DNA of 64,000 nucleotides from assembly GCA_049322715.1 (NCBI GenBank), contig JBMOQP010000031.1, positions 8,089 to 72,088 on the forward strand, in the 5' to 3' direction. The first letter of the stretch is position 1. Each line of letters begins with the position of its first letter. Below the pieces are notes generated by a model. That model was not told the origin of the DNA. It did not search any database and saw only the letters and a list, made by a program, of their open reading frames with translations. The translations under genes and the position numbers were made by a program. Of the stretch, positions 32,973-41,254 are shown in pieces. This DNA comes from Thiofaba sp049322715 (GTDB lineage Bacteria; Pseudomonadota; Gammaproteobacteria; Halothiobacillales; Halothiobacillaceae).

Positions 32973-34091
32973 TCAGATGACGATCAGTTCGGCCTTGAGC
33001 GCGCCCGCAGCCTTCAAGGCCTCGAGGATGGCCACGAGATCCCCCGGGGCGGCACCGACCTGGTTCACCGCCTGCACGATCTCGTTCAGGGTCACCCCGG
33101 GCGCGAACAGGAACATGGGCTTCTTCTCTTGCTGCACCGCGATCTCGGACTCCGGCGTGACAACCGTTTCGCCCCCGGCGAAGGCCCCCGGCTGGCTGAC
33201 CTGCGCCCCCTCCCTGATCGCCACCGTCAGGCTGCCATGAGTGACTGCCGCCGGGCTGACGCGCACGTTGCTGCCGATCACGACGGTGCCGGTGCGCGAG
33301 TTGACGATCACCCGCGCCGCCGGCTCGCCCGGTGTCACCTCGAGGTTCTCGAGATACGACAGGAAATTCACCTGCTGGTCCGGACGCGCCGGGGCATTGA
33401 CACGCACGGTGACCGCGTCGATGGCCTCGGCCACCCCGCCGCCCAGCTGGCGGTTGATCAGGTCGCTCACCCGCTTGGCGGTGGTGAAATCCGGGGTGTT
33501 CAGGGTCAGGTTGATGGTTCCGTTGGCGGCGATGTCGGTGGGCACGTCGCGCTCCACCGTCGCGCCGAGCGGAATGCGTCCGGCGCTCGGCACATTGACG
33601 CTGATGCGCGACCCATCCTTGGCCTGCGCCCCGAAGCCCCCCACGACGAGGTTGCCCTGGGCCATGGCGTAGATCTTGTTGTCCGCGCCGCGCAGGGGGG
33701 TCATGATCAGCGAGCCTCCACGCAGGCTCTTGGCGTTGCCCATCGAGGCCACGGTCACGTCGATCTTCTGCCCGGGGCGGGCGAACGGGGGCAGCTCGGC
33801 GGTCACGGTCACGGCGGCGACGTTCTTGAGCTGCATGTTGCCGGGCGGCATCGTCACGCCATAACGCTCGAGCATGTTCCTGATGCTCTGCAGGGTGAAC
33901 GGGGCCTGTGAACTCGAGTCCCCCGTACCGTCCAGGCCCACCACGATGCCGTAGCCCATGAGCTGGTTGCCGCGCATCCCTTCGATGGACGCCAGATCCT
34001 TGATCCGCTCGGCCTGGGCCGTCGTGCAGGCCAGCATGGCCGCCAGCAGCCATGCGGAACGCGTGATCAAACCCTTGATGTGCTGATGCAT
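32973..34091 (-). CDS. flgI: Flagellar P-ring protein FlgI
   Basis: FlgI forms the periplasmic P ring around the rod. The 372 residues have a signal peptide (1-27, ending AQA) and the typical start ERIKDLASIEGMRGNQLMGYG. Further family segments are VVGLDGTGDSS, LKNVAAVTVTAELPPFARPGQKIDVTV, and near the end VTLNEIVQAVNQVGAAPGDLVAILEALKAAGAL. GAGGGAG precedes the start; spacing to flgH is 18 bp. Confidence 0.97.
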   Translation of the reverse strand: MHQHIKGLITRSAWLLAAMLACTTAQAERIKDLASIEGMRGNQLMGYGIVVGLDGTGDSSSQAPFTLQSIRNMLERYGVTMPPGNMQLKNVAAVTVTAELPPFARPGQKIDVTVASMGNAKSLRGGSLIMTPLRGADNKIYAMAQGNLVVGGFGAQAKDGSRISVNVPSAGRIPLGATVERDVPTDIAANGTINLTLNTPDFTTAKRVSDLINRQLGGGVAEAIDAVTVRVNAPARPDQQVNFLSYLENLEVTPGEPAARVIVNSRTGTVVIGSNVRVSPAAVTHGSLTVAIREGAQVSQPGAFAGGETVVTPESEIAVQQEKKPMFLFAPGVTLNEIVQAVNQVGAAPGDLVAILEALKAAGALKAELIVI

Positions 34092-34109
34092 GGTGCGATC
34101 TCCCTCGAC

Positions 34110-34796
34110 TCAGAGCGGGAAGAAGGGGCTGTTGAAGAAGCGCCCGAGCCAGCCCTGGGTGTTGGCATCGTTGATCGCCCCCTCGCCGCCGTACTGGATG
34201 CGCGCATTCGCCACCCGGGTGGAGAGCACCGTGTTGTCCCGCGCCACGTCCGCCGGGCGTACGACACCGGATACACGCACGAACTCCAGGCCCTGGTTGA
34301 TGCCGATGAACTTCTCGCCCTGGATGACCAGGTTGCCGTTCGGCAGCACCCGCGCCACGGTGACGGTGATGTCACCCTCCAGCTTGTTCTTCTGCGTGGC
34401 CGTGCCATCGCCGCCGAAACTGCGCGTGGCGGAGAGCGTCGCGTCCATGTTGGCGACCGTGTTTGCGGGCAGGCCGAAAAGACTGGAAACTGCCATATCA
34501 GCGTTGTCGGCCTTGGTCGACGTGGCCTTGGCAGACTTCGATGCGTCGGTCTTCTCCTGCAGCTTGACGGTCAGCACATCGCCCACTTGGAAGGCCTTCT
34601 GGTCGCCAAACAGGCCGCCGTGCATCTCGGGATTGAAGATGGCGCCGTTGCGCTTCGGCTCCAGCATCCGGGGCTCGGGCTCGAGCACGGCGGCGAAGGT
34701 CGGATCGCTGACCATCGGCGGCTGACTGGCGCATCCGGAAAACACCGCCACGCCGCCGGCCAACAGCGCGGAACGAACCAGCTTGGTCATGATCAT
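34110..34796 (-). CDS. flgH: Flagellar L-ring lipoprotein FlgH
   Basis: FlgH forms the outer-membrane L ring. The 228-residue product has a lipoprotein signal ending in FSGC-A (Cys at about 22). It also has FGDQKAFQVGDVLTVKLQEKTDASK, the conserved FlgH core, NLVIQGEKFIGINQGLEFVRVSGVVRP and a C-terminal LGRFFNSPFFPL. The first ATG (34796) overlaps the flgG stop by one base (TGATG); the ATG two codons later is an alternative. The same frame stays open upstream through flgG, but that is a shadow. Confidence 0.96.
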   Translation of the reverse strand: MIMTKLVRSALLAGGVAVFSGCASQPPMVSDPTFAAVLEPEPRMLEPKRNGAIFNPEMHGGLFGDQKAFQVGDVLTVKLQEKTDASKSAKATSTKADNADMAVSSLFGLPANTVANMDATLSATRSFGGDGTATQKNKLEGDITVTVARVLPNGNLVIQGEKFIGINQGLEFVRVSGVVRPADVARDNTVLSTRVANARIQYGGEGAINDANTQGWLGRFFNSPFFPL

Positions 34797-35590
34797 CAGG
34801 CCCCTACGCGCGAGTTGAGGAAGCTCAGCATGCCGTCCGTGGTCGAAATGGCCTTGGAATTCATCTCGTAGGCCCGCTGCGTTTCGATCATGCTGACGAG
34901 TTCCTCGACAACGTTCACGTTGGAGCTTTCCAGGAACCCCTGCTGCAGCATGCCGATGCCGTTCAGGCCCGGCGTACCGATTTGGGGCGCGCCGCTGGAA
35001 GCGGTTTCCTGGAAGAGGTTGCTGCCCACCGGCTGCAGTCCGGCCGGGTTGATAAAGTCCGCCAGGGTGATCTGCCCCACCTGTGTCGGGATGGGCTGCC
35101 CCTGGAGCTGGACGGATACCGTCCCGTCGTTGCCGATGGTGATGCTCTGGGCGTTTTCCGGGATCGCGATCGCGGGTTCCAGCAGGAAACCGCTCGCGGT
35201 GACGAGCTGGCCCTGGTCGTTCAGCTGCAGGCTGCCGTCGCGGGTGTAGTTGATGGTGCCGTCCGGCATCAGGACCTGCAGGAATCCCCGCCCCTGGATC
35301 GCCATGTCCAGCGAGTTTTCGGTCTGTTGCAGGTTGCCCTGCAGGTGGAGCTTCTCGGTTGCCGCCACACGCACGCCTGTCCCGATGTTGAGGCCCGAAG
35401 GCAACAGGTTGTCCTGGGTGTTGTTGGCGCCGACCTGACGGTAGTTCTGGTAAATCAGATCCTCGAACACCGCCCGGTCGCGCTTGAAGCCGGTGGTATT
35501 GACGTTCGCCAGGTTGTTGGAGATGACCGACATGCGCGTGTTCTGCGCGTCCAGGCCGGTCTTGGCGATCCACAGTGCGGGAGCGGTCAT
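34796..35590 (-). CDS. flgG: Flagellar distal rod protein FlgG
   Basis: FlgG builds the distal rod. The 264 residues begin with the rod/hook motif LWIAKTGLDAQNTRMSVISNNLANVNTTGFK and end with the matching C-terminal coiled coil (EELVSMIETQRAYEMNSKAISTTDGML). The fold between carries GRGFLQVLMPDG and NYTRDGSLQLN. Length (264) is close to the usual 260-262. GAGGAG ribosome-binding site; 16 bp after flgF. Confidence 0.98.
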   Translation of the reverse strand: MTAPALWIAKTGLDAQNTRMSVISNNLANVNTTGFKRDRAVFEDLIYQNYRQVGANNTQDNLLPSGLNIGTGVRVAATEKLHLQGNLQQTENSLDMAIQGRGFLQVLMPDGTINYTRDGSLQLNDQGQLVTASGFLLEPAIAIPENAQSITIGNDGTVSVQLQGQPIPTQVGQITLADFINPAGLQPVGSNLFQETASSGAPQIGTPGLNGIGMLQQGFLESSNVNVVEELVSMIETQRAYEMNSKAISTTDGMLSFLNSRVGA

Positions 35591-35606
35591 GATTCAGTCT
35601 CCTCGA

Positions 35607-36347
35607 TTAGCCCAGCGCCAACAGGCGGTTGGTGGCCTCGCCATTCGCGTCGGCCTGTTGCATGAGTTTGGATTGGGTCTCGAACATGCGTGCGTACTGG
35701 ATCATGCGCACCATCGAGTCCACGGCATTCACGTTGCTGCCCTCGAGCGCCCCCGAGATCACACGCACGTTGGCATCGGCCACCACCTCGGTGCCAGGCT
35801 TGACCCCCATCAGGCCATCGAGGCGCTTCTCCATCGCGTCCCTGGGCGGGTTGACCAGGCGGATGCGGTCCACCAGCAACGGCGCGGTGGCGGGATCCCC
35901 CGGAGACAGGACGGTGATGCCGCCATCGGCGCCGATCTCGACCTTGGCGGCGGGAGGGATGGCGATCGGCCCGCCATTGCCGAGCACGGGGTGCCCGTCC
36001 CCCGTCGTCAATAATCCGGCGCCATCGACACGCAGATCCCCGGCGCGGGTGTAGGCTTCCTGGCCATCCGCTGCCTGGACGGCCATCCAGCCCTCGCCCT
36101 GGATGGCCACGTCGAGCTCGCGGCCGGTGGTCATGATCGAACCCGCGTTCAGGTTCGTGCCCGCCCGCGAGTCCTCGCTGTACACGCGCGAGGCCATGAC
36201 CGGCCCATAGACCGGGAGGGACTTGAACTCGTCCAGGTCGGACTTGAAGCCGACCGTGTTGGCATTGGCCAGGTTGTGGCTGTTGGTCGCCTGGGCCAGC
36301 AAGGCGTTCTTGGCCCCGTTCATGGCGATATAGAGCATGCGATCCAA
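35607..36347 (-). CDS. flgF: Flagellar proximal rod protein FlgF
   Basis: FlgF is a proximal rod subunit. I chose the TTG at 36347 because AGGAGG lies 6 bases upstream and the protein then reads DRMLYIAMNGAKNALLAQA, the conserved FlgF start, giving 246 residues. SHNLANANTVGFKSDLDEF is the N-terminal motif and DSMVRMIQYARMFETQSKLMQQAD the C-terminal coiled coil. A sigma-54-type promoter lies 38 bp upstream and a terminator lies between it and flgE, so flgF heads a separate transcript. Confidence 0.96.
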   Translation of the reverse strand: MDRMLYIAMNGAKNALLAQATNSHNLANANTVGFKSDLDEFKSLPVYGPVMASRVYSEDSRAGTNLNAGSIMTTGRELDVAIQGEGWMAVQAADGQEAYTRAGDLRVDGAGLLTTGDGHPVLGNGGPIAIPPAAKVEIGADGGITVLSPGDPATAPLLVDRIRLVNPPRDAMEKRLDGLMGVKPGTEVVADANVRVISGALEGSNVNAVDSMVRMIQYARMFETQSKLMQQADANGEATNRLLALG

Positions 36348-36385
36348 GACGCACCTCCTCGAAGGGTTTGCACGCCAATGAATCA

Positions 36386-36401
36386 AGCACGGTTCGTGCC
36401 A
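36386..36401 (-). promoter_or_regulatory. Sigma-54 (RpoN) promoter for flgF
   Basis: On the minus strand the sequence TGGCACGAACCGTGCT matches the consensus TGGCACG-N4-TTGCW at all but one of the fixed positions, with exact GG to GC spacing of 10 bases. The predicted start site is about 28 bases before the TTG codon of flgF, leaving room for its AGGAGG. An enhancer-binding regulator such as FleQ would be expected. Confidence 0.88.
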
Positions 36402-36419
36402 AGACCTGGGAAAGACATG

Positions 36420-36443
36420 AAAAAAGGGGCCGAAGCCCCTTTA
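36420..36443 (-). terminator. Rho-independent terminator between flgE and flgF
   Basis: Read on the minus strand, AAAGGGGC-TTCG-GCCCCTTTTTTC is a compact stem with a stable TTCG tetraloop and a long T run. It lies 20 bp after the flgE stop and directly before the flgF sigma-54 promoter, so the flgBCDE transcript should end here. Confidence 0.9.
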
Positions 36444-36462
36444 TCACCGATCCGCCGTGCGA

Positions 36463-37764
36463 TCAGCGGATATTGATGATGGTGTCGCTGAGTGCCTTGT
36501 TGGCCTCGATGGCCTTGGCGTTCGCCTGGAAGTTGCGCTGGGCGGTGATCAGATTGACCAGCTCGGCGGTCAGGTCGACGTTGGACGCCTCGAGGGCGCC
36601 GGACTGGATGAGACCGAAACGCCCCGTTCCCGCCTCCCCCACCAGCGGGGTGCCCGAGTCGATGGTCTCGACCCAGGAGTTGTTGCCGACCTGCTTGAGG
36701 CCCTGCGGATTGCGGAAATCCGCCATCAGCACCTTGCCCAGCGCCTCGGAGTCGCCGTTGGAATAATTCGCCCGCACCAGGCCGTCCTCGCCGATGGTCA
36801 GGCCGGACAAGCGCCCCGTGGTCGCGCCATCCTGGGAGAGCTTGTTCACGACGAAGCCGAGATTGGCGAACTGGGTCGGCTTGTTGTTGACCAGGTCGAG
36901 GGTGAGGACCAGCGGATCGGCCCCGTTCGGCAGGGGAGTGGCGACCGCCGGATATTCCAGGGACGTGATCGTCGCCGGATTCGTCGCGCTCAAGGTGCCA
37001 TCGGTGTTGAAGGTCATCGCGGCATATTGATAACCCGCGCCGGTCGTTCCGGCGGGGGCGGCCAGATCGAGCTTCTGGCCGTCGACGAACTGGAAGACTG
37101 CCCAGCTGTTGGACGCCGTGTCATCCTTCACGAAGTAGGAGGTAAGGATGTGCGAATCGCCCAGCGAGTCGTAGATCGTCACCGAGGTCGCGTTGGTGTA
37201 GGTCGTGGGCTCGGTCGGATCGAAGTTGTTCACGTTCAGGGAGACTGCGTCCGCCGGAACGTTGACGCCCAGCTCCACTTCGGTGGTCGGCCGCGGCACG
37301 CCGGAGGAGGCGGGCACGAGCAGAGGCTGGGCGGTGCTCAGGGCAGTCGAGGACACGGTGCCATCGGACTTGTTGACCGGCAGGGTCATCAGGTACTGGC
37401 CCGAATTGTTGACCACGTAGCCGTCCTTGTTGATACCGAACCCGCCCGAGCGGGTGTACTGGAATTCCATGTTGGTGAGGTTGGGCGCAACGGCAAAGAA
37501 ACCACTCCCCGTGATCGCCAGATCCAGGCCGCTGTCGGTGAACTGCATGTTGCCCTGCACGAATTGCTGCGAGACGACCTGCGTGGTCACCCCCTGCCCC
37601 GTCGCCGTCTTGCTGTTGCCAAAGGCACTCACCGCGTAGATGTCGCCGAATTCGGTGCGGGACTTCTTGAAGCCGGTGGAGTTGGCGTTGGCGATGTTGT
37701 TGCTGGTGACCCCAAGATCCTTGGAGGCAGAGTTCAGACCGCTGAGCGAGGTGTTGAAGGACAT
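36463..37764 (-). CDS. flgE: Flagellar hook protein FlgE
   Basis: FlgE polymerises into the hook. The 433 residues begin SFNTSLSGLNSASKDLGVTSNNIANANSTGFKKSRTEF, the hook N-terminal motif with NNIANANTxGFK. They include ITGSGFFAVAPN and end with LTAELVNLITAQRNFQANAKAIEANKALSDTIINI. Length is within the family range (about 400-450). AAGGAGG lies 7 bases before the ATG. It follows flgD by 12 bp and is followed by a strong terminator. Confidence 0.97.
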   Translation of the reverse strand: MSFNTSLSGLNSASKDLGVTSNNIANANSTGFKKSRTEFGDIYAVSAFGNSKTATGQGVTTQVVSQQFVQGNMQFTDSGLDLAITGSGFFAVAPNLTNMEFQYTRSGGFGINKDGYVVNNSGQYLMTLPVNKSDGTVSSTALSTAQPLLVPASSGVPRPTTEVELGVNVPADAVSLNVNNFDPTEPTTYTNATSVTIYDSLGDSHILTSYFVKDDTASNSWAVFQFVDGQKLDLAAPAGTTGAGYQYAAMTFNTDGTLSATNPATITSLEYPAVATPLPNGADPLVLTLDLVNNKPTQFANLGFVVNKLSQDGATTGRLSGLTIGEDGLVRANYSNGDSEALGKVLMADFRNPQGLKQVGNNSWVETIDSGTPLVGEAGTGRFGLIQSGALEASNVDLTAELVNLITAQRNFQANAKAIEANKALSDTIINIR

Positions 37765-37776
37765 GGAAGCGCCTCC

Positions 37777-38472
37777 TTAGGCCATGATTCGGGTGACTTC
37801 GGCAAGGCTGATGCTGCCTTGCTCCGTGTGGAGCTGGATGGACCCATCCACCAGCGACACACTGGTGACACGGGATGCGGACTGGACAGGCAAACTGGTG
37901 AGCTGGTCATCGACCTTGGCCTCCGCCACGACACGGTAGCGGCCCGAGGGCGCGTAGCTTCCATCCGGCAGACGACCATCCCAGCTGAAATCGGCCAGTC
38001 CGCTCGTTGACACCGGCAAGAGCAGGGAGTGCAGGGTTGCCCCGGATTCCGCCTCGATGCGAATGCCCACCTGGTTCACGCCGTCCGGAACCTCGACCGC
38101 CCCGCGGAGGACACCGGGCCCGGGAGCTCCCGCGGCATCCACACTTGCGACCAGGTCCGCCTTCTCGCTCCTGACCAGGACCTGCTTGCCCACCATGGAG
38201 CTTGCATCCAGCACTCGACTGGTCTGCAGGGAAGCGGCCAGAGTCTCGAAGGATGACTGCAAGGACTGAATGCCGGACACAGTGGAGAACTGGGCCATCT
38301 GCCCAAGGAACTCGCCATTTTCCATGGGCGCGAAGGGATCCTGGTTCATCAGCTGAGTGGTCATCAGCTTCAGGAAGTCATTCTGGGCGAGATCGCCCTT
38401 GCCGGACTGGCTGTCCTTCGAGGGCAAGCCAAGCCCGAGACTGGTGTACGGATCATTGGAAATCGCGCTCAT
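37777..38472 (-). CDS. flgD: Flagellar hook capping protein FlgD
   Basis: FlgD is the scaffold cap needed for hook assembly. The 231 residues include LAQNDFLKLMTTQLMNQDPFAPMENGEFLGQMAQFSTVSGIQ, the N-terminal FlgD signature. An FlgD Ig-like domain (SGLADFSWDGRLPDGSYAPSGRYRV) and a Tudor-like C terminus follow. I chose the ATG at 38472, with GAGGAGG 6 bases upstream; a TTG directly before it is in frame. Confidence 0.95.
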   Translation of the reverse strand: MSAISNDPYTSLGLGLPSKDSQSGKGDLAQNDFLKLMTTQLMNQDPFAPMENGEFLGQMAQFSTVSGIQSLQSSFETLAASLQTSRVLDASSMVGKQVLVRSEKADLVASVDAAGAPGPGVLRGAVEVPDGVNQVGIRIEAESGATLHSLLLPVSTSGLADFSWDGRLPDGSYAPSGRYRVVAEAKVDDQLTSLPVQSASRVTSVSLVDGSIQLHTEQGSISLAEVTRIMA

Positions 38473-38483
38473 CAACGCCCTCC

Positions 38484-38888
38484 TCAGGATTTGCCAAGGT
38501 TCAAGGTGCGCAACATCAATTCCTTGGACGTATTTAACACCTGAACGTTCGTTTGATAAGAGCGCGAGGCCGACATCATGTTGACGGTTTCCTCCACCAC
38601 ATCGACGTTTGAGCCGTAGACATAGCCCTGGGCATCGGCCAGGGGATGGCCCGGCTCATAGCGCATGCTGGCCGGCGCCCGGCTCTCCACGATGCCCGCC
38701 GTGTTGACGCCCGCACTGAGGGCGTCCTGGAAATGCGTGCGAAAGACCGGATGGCGCGCCTTGTAGGCCTCGGCCGCGCTGCCCGCGACGGTATCGGCAT
38801 TGGCCAGGTTGCTGGCGGTGGCGTTGAGGCGCGTGGTCTGCGCGCTCATGGCCGATCCCGAAATATCAAAGATCTTGAACAGGGACAT
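38484..38888 (-). CDS. flgC: Flagellar proximal rod protein FlgC
   Basis: FlgC is a proximal rod subunit. The 134 residues read SLFKIFDISGSAMSAQTTRLNATASNLANADTV at the start, the conserved rod motif, and VDVVEETVNMMSASRSYQTNVQVLNTSKELMLRTLNLG at the end. The ATG at 38888 has better spacing to the ribosome-binding site and the conserved start; the ATG two codons earlier overlaps the flgB stop. Probably translationally coupled to flgB. Confidence 0.96.
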   Translation of the reverse strand: MSLFKIFDISGSAMSAQTTRLNATASNLANADTVAGSAAEAYKARHPVFRTHFQDALSAGVNTAGIVESRAPASMRYEPGHPLADAQGYVYGSNVDVVEETVNMMSASRSYQTNVQVLNTSKELMLRTLNLGKS

Positions 38889-38890
38889 GG

Positions 38891-39286
38891 TCATTCACCC
38901 TTCAGCGCGCCCATGAGACCGGAAATTCGACCGTTGAGAAAGGTCAAGGTTGCCTGGTACTGCACCGCATTTTCGGAGAAGCGCGCCTGCTCCTGCTGGG
39001 CATCGACCGTATTGCCGTCCAGCGAAGGGTGGGTGGGCACACGATAGGCCTGCTGCACCCCCGCAAGGGGGTCCTCCCCCGCGGGAAGATGTCCCGCACG
39101 GGTTCTCTGCAGGCCAAGCGCGGCGCCCTGGACATCGCTCAGGGCTGCACGGAAATCGATATCGCGCGCCTTGTAATTCGGCGTGTCTGCATTGGCAAGG
39201 TTGGATGCCAGGACGTTTGCCCGCTGCGCTCGCAGCACCAGGGCCTCGTCATGGCTGGAAAAGATACGGTCGTGGATGGTGCTCAT
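38891..39286 (-). CDS. flgB: Flagellar proximal rod protein FlgB
   Basis: FlgB is the innermost proximal rod subunit. The 131 residues contain LVLRAQRANVLASNLANADTPNYKARDIDF, the rod motif with NLANADTPxYKARD, and VDAQQEQARFSENAVQYQATLTFLNGRISGL. I chose the ATG at 39286, preceded by AGGAGG at 5 bases. It is the first gene of a flgBCDE unit with a sigma-54-type promoter just upstream. Confidence 0.96.
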   Translation of the reverse strand: MSTIHDRIFSSHDEALVLRAQRANVLASNLANADTPNYKARDIDFRAALSDVQGAALGLQRTRAGHLPAGEDPLAGVQQAYRVPTHPSLDGNTVDAQQEQARFSENAVQYQATLTFLNGRISGLMGALKGE

Positions 39287-39322
39287 CGCAACCTCCTGAC
39301 ATGGAATCACGCCCGAACCACA

Positions 39323-39338
39323 AGCATCTATCATGCCA
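39323..39338 (-). promoter_or_regulatory. Sigma-54 (RpoN) promoter for flgBCDE
   Basis: On the minus strand TGGCATGATAGATGCT fits TGGCACG-N4-TTGCW with two mismatches and exact GG to GC spacing. The predicted start lies about 26 bases before the flgB ATG and leaves its AGGAGG in the leader. It lies in the short gap between cheR and flgB. Confidence 0.82.
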
Positions 39339-39361
39339 GCCCGGAGGGGCATACGGAGCCG

Positions 39362-40213
39362 TCAGGGCCTCCCGGCAGGGGCGGGCTGCTTGCGGTAGAT
39401 GCCACCACCGCGGGCCTGGCGAGCAAGCTGGTGCTTGAGCAAGAGGGGCTCGGGGATGGTCTCGGAGGCGCCCAGCACAAGATGCCCCCCCGGATGAAGG
39501 GCCTGCAGAAGGCGATCGAGGATATCCGTCTTGCGATCACCCGTAAAATAAATCAGTACATTGCGACAGAAAATGACATGGAACTTCCCGACATGTGGGA
39601 AGCTCGCAAGAAGGTTCAGGGGACGGAACGTGATGCGCGCCGCGACCTCAGGCCTGACCCTCCATCCGCCGGCCGACTCGGTAAAGAACCGGCGCAGCCG
39701 CACCTCATCCATACCGCGCCGCAGGGCCAGGGTGTCGTACACCCCCTGCCGGGCGGCCTCCAGCGCAGCCGTGGAGATGTCGGTGGCCAATATTTTGACA
39801 TCGATATGCGCGCGGGGATTCATCGCCGCGAACTCCTCGGCCAGGATGCTCAGCGAATAGGGTTCCTGCCCCGTGGCACAGGCGGCGGACCACACCGTCA
39901 AGGGGCCGTCATTCGACTGGGCATGCTCCTTCAGGAGATGGTCGCGGAAGAAGTCGAACGGGAAGCGATCACGAAACCAGAGCGTTTCGTGGGTGGTCAT
40001 CGACTCGATGATGCGCGGCCGCAGGCTAGCGCCACGCGGCCCCTGCAGGGCCGCGACGAGCTCCCCGAAGCCGGCCAGCCCTTCGCTGCGCATGAGGGGC
40101 GCCAGGCGAACCTCGAGCAGATAGCGCTTGTTGTCCGCGATGACGATCCCGCTTTCGCGCTCGATGAGGCGTTGCAGGAAGGCGAAGGCCTGCTCGTCGG
40201 CGGAGGACAGCAT
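39362..40213 (-). CDS. cheR: Chemotaxis protein methyltransferase CheR
   Basis: CheR methylates glutamates on chemoreceptors using S-adenosylmethionine. The 283 residues have an N-terminal helical domain (IERESGIVIADNKRYLLEVRL, TTHETLWFRD) and a Rossmann domain. The Rossmann domain carries VWSAACATGQEPYSLSILAEE, ILATDISTAALEAARQG, the catalytic-region FFTE, and FCRNVLIYF. It overlaps the cheV stop by one base (TGATG). The flgA / cheV-cheR-flgB arrangement is the one seen in Pseudomonas and other polar-flagellated Gammaproteobacteria. Confidence 0.96.
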   Translation of the reverse strand: MLSSADEQAFAFLQRLIERESGIVIADNKRYLLEVRLAPLMRSEGLAGFGELVAALQGPRGASLRPRIIESMTTHETLWFRDRFPFDFFRDHLLKEHAQSNDGPLTVWSAACATGQEPYSLSILAEEFAAMNPRAHIDVKILATDISTAALEAARQGVYDTLALRRGMDEVRLRRFFTESAGGWRVRPEVAARITFRPLNLLASFPHVGKFHVIFCRNVLIYFTGDRKTDILDRLLQALHPGGHLVLGASETIPEPLLLKHQLARQARGGGIYRKQPAPAGRP

Positions 40214-41157
40214 CAGGCGTGGGCCTGAACATCGCGCAAGCGGTCGAGCACCGCCTGCGCGAGGTCATCGGGATGGAACTTGGGAATGAAGCGGTTCGCC
40301 CCGACCTGCTTCACCATGGACTGGTTGAAGTTTCCGCTGAGCGAGGTGTGCAGCACGACGTAGAGATTCTGCAGGCGCTCGTCGCGGCGGATCTCGGAAG
40401 TCAGGGTATAACCATCCATCATCGGCATTTCGATGTCAGAGATCACCATGAGCAGGTGGTCCAGCTGGTCGCTCCCCGTGGAGGCCCACTTCTTGAGGAG
40501 ATTGAGGGCCTCGGCGCCATTCTTGACCAGGACCGAGGGCAGTCCCATTTCGTCCAGGGTGTGCTTGACCTGGCTGCGCGCCACGAAGGAATCATCCGCG
40601 ACCAGCACCTTCATGTTGCCATGCGGCCCTGTCTGCACGACCTCGTGCATCAGGTCCTCGGAGATATGCGTCGAAATGCCGACCACGGTGCTGAAGATCT
40701 GCTCGACGTCGATGATCTCCACCAGTTGCCCATCCACGCGCGTCACCGCCGTCACGTAGTTGGTGGCGCTGGTACCGACGGGAGGCGGCATGATCTCCTG
40801 CCAGCTCAGGTTGACGATCCGGTCGACCGAGCGCACCAAGAAGCCCTGCACGGCGCGGTTGTATTCGGTGATGATGACGAAGGCGTTCTCGATCTCATCC
40901 GGCGCCACCCCGGGCATGCCGATGGCCTCCGCAAGATCGATGATGGTAAGGGTATGACCACGAACGTCGGCAATGCCCTTGATGGCCGGATTGGCCTTGG
41001 GCACGGCGGTCAACGGCGGACAGCGCAGCACCTCCCGCACCTTGAAGACGTTGATACCAAAGCGCTGCTTGCCGTCCAGGCCGAAGATCAGCAGTTCAAG
41101 ACGGTTATGTCCCGCAAGCTTGGTCCGGGAATCGACCGTTGCCAAAACATCTTTCAT
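40213..41157 (-). CDS. cheV: Chemotaxis coupling protein CheV (CheW-receiver fusion)
   Basis: CheV links chemoreceptors to CheA and carries its own phosphorylatable receiver. The 314 residues have a CheW domain (about 20-165: ELLIFGLDGKQRFGINVFKVREVL, IKGIADVRGHTLTIIDL). The receiver (about 182-305) has VLVADDSFVARSQVK acidic residues, the phosphoacceptor in VISDIEMPMMDGY, and a conserved Lys near KFHPDD. A weaker sigma-28-type promoter lies upstream. It runs divergently from flgA. Confidence 0.95.
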   Translation of the reverse strand: MKDVLATVDSRTKLAGHNRLELLIFGLDGKQRFGINVFKVREVLRCPPLTAVPKANPAIKGIADVRGHTLTIIDLAEAIGMPGVAPDEIENAFVIITEYNRAVQGFLVRSVDRIVNLSWQEIMPPPVGTSATNYVTAVTRVDGQLVEIIDVEQIFSTVVGISTHISEDLMHEVVQTGPHGNMKVLVADDSFVARSQVKHTLDEMGLPSVLVKNGAEALNLLKKWASTGSDQLDHLLMVISDIEMPMMDGYTLTSEIRRDERLQNLYVVLHTSLSGNFNQSMVKQVGANRFIPKFHPDDLAQAVLDRLRDVQAHA

Positions 41158-41187
41158 GCACAGGTTCCATGAATTGGGTCAGGGGTC

Positions 41188-41214
41188 ATGTCGGCACACA
41201 TTGTTGCAACTTGA
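41188..41214 (-). promoter_or_regulatory. Candidate sigma-28 (FliA) promoter for cheV
   Basis: On the minus strand TCAAGTTG (6 of 8) and GCCGACAT (6 of 8) are spaced by exactly 11 bases, as in the FliA consensus TAAAGTTT-N11-GCCGATAA. The predicted start lies about 25-30 bases before the cheV ATG. The match is weaker than at flgK or flgM but the position fits. Confidence 0.55.
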
Positions 41215-41254
41215 GCACATCCTATCTTGGCCCGCAATGTGCAAGGTCTTTGGC

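Noticed and set aside
41192..41243. Two sigma-54-like sequences upstream of flgA (GGCAC...TTGC at 41193-41208 and TGGCCCG...GTGCA at 41228-41243)
   Set aside because: The first has 11 instead of 10 bases between GG and GC. The second has correct spacing but would start transcription at about the flgA ATG, leaving no leader or ribosome-binding site.
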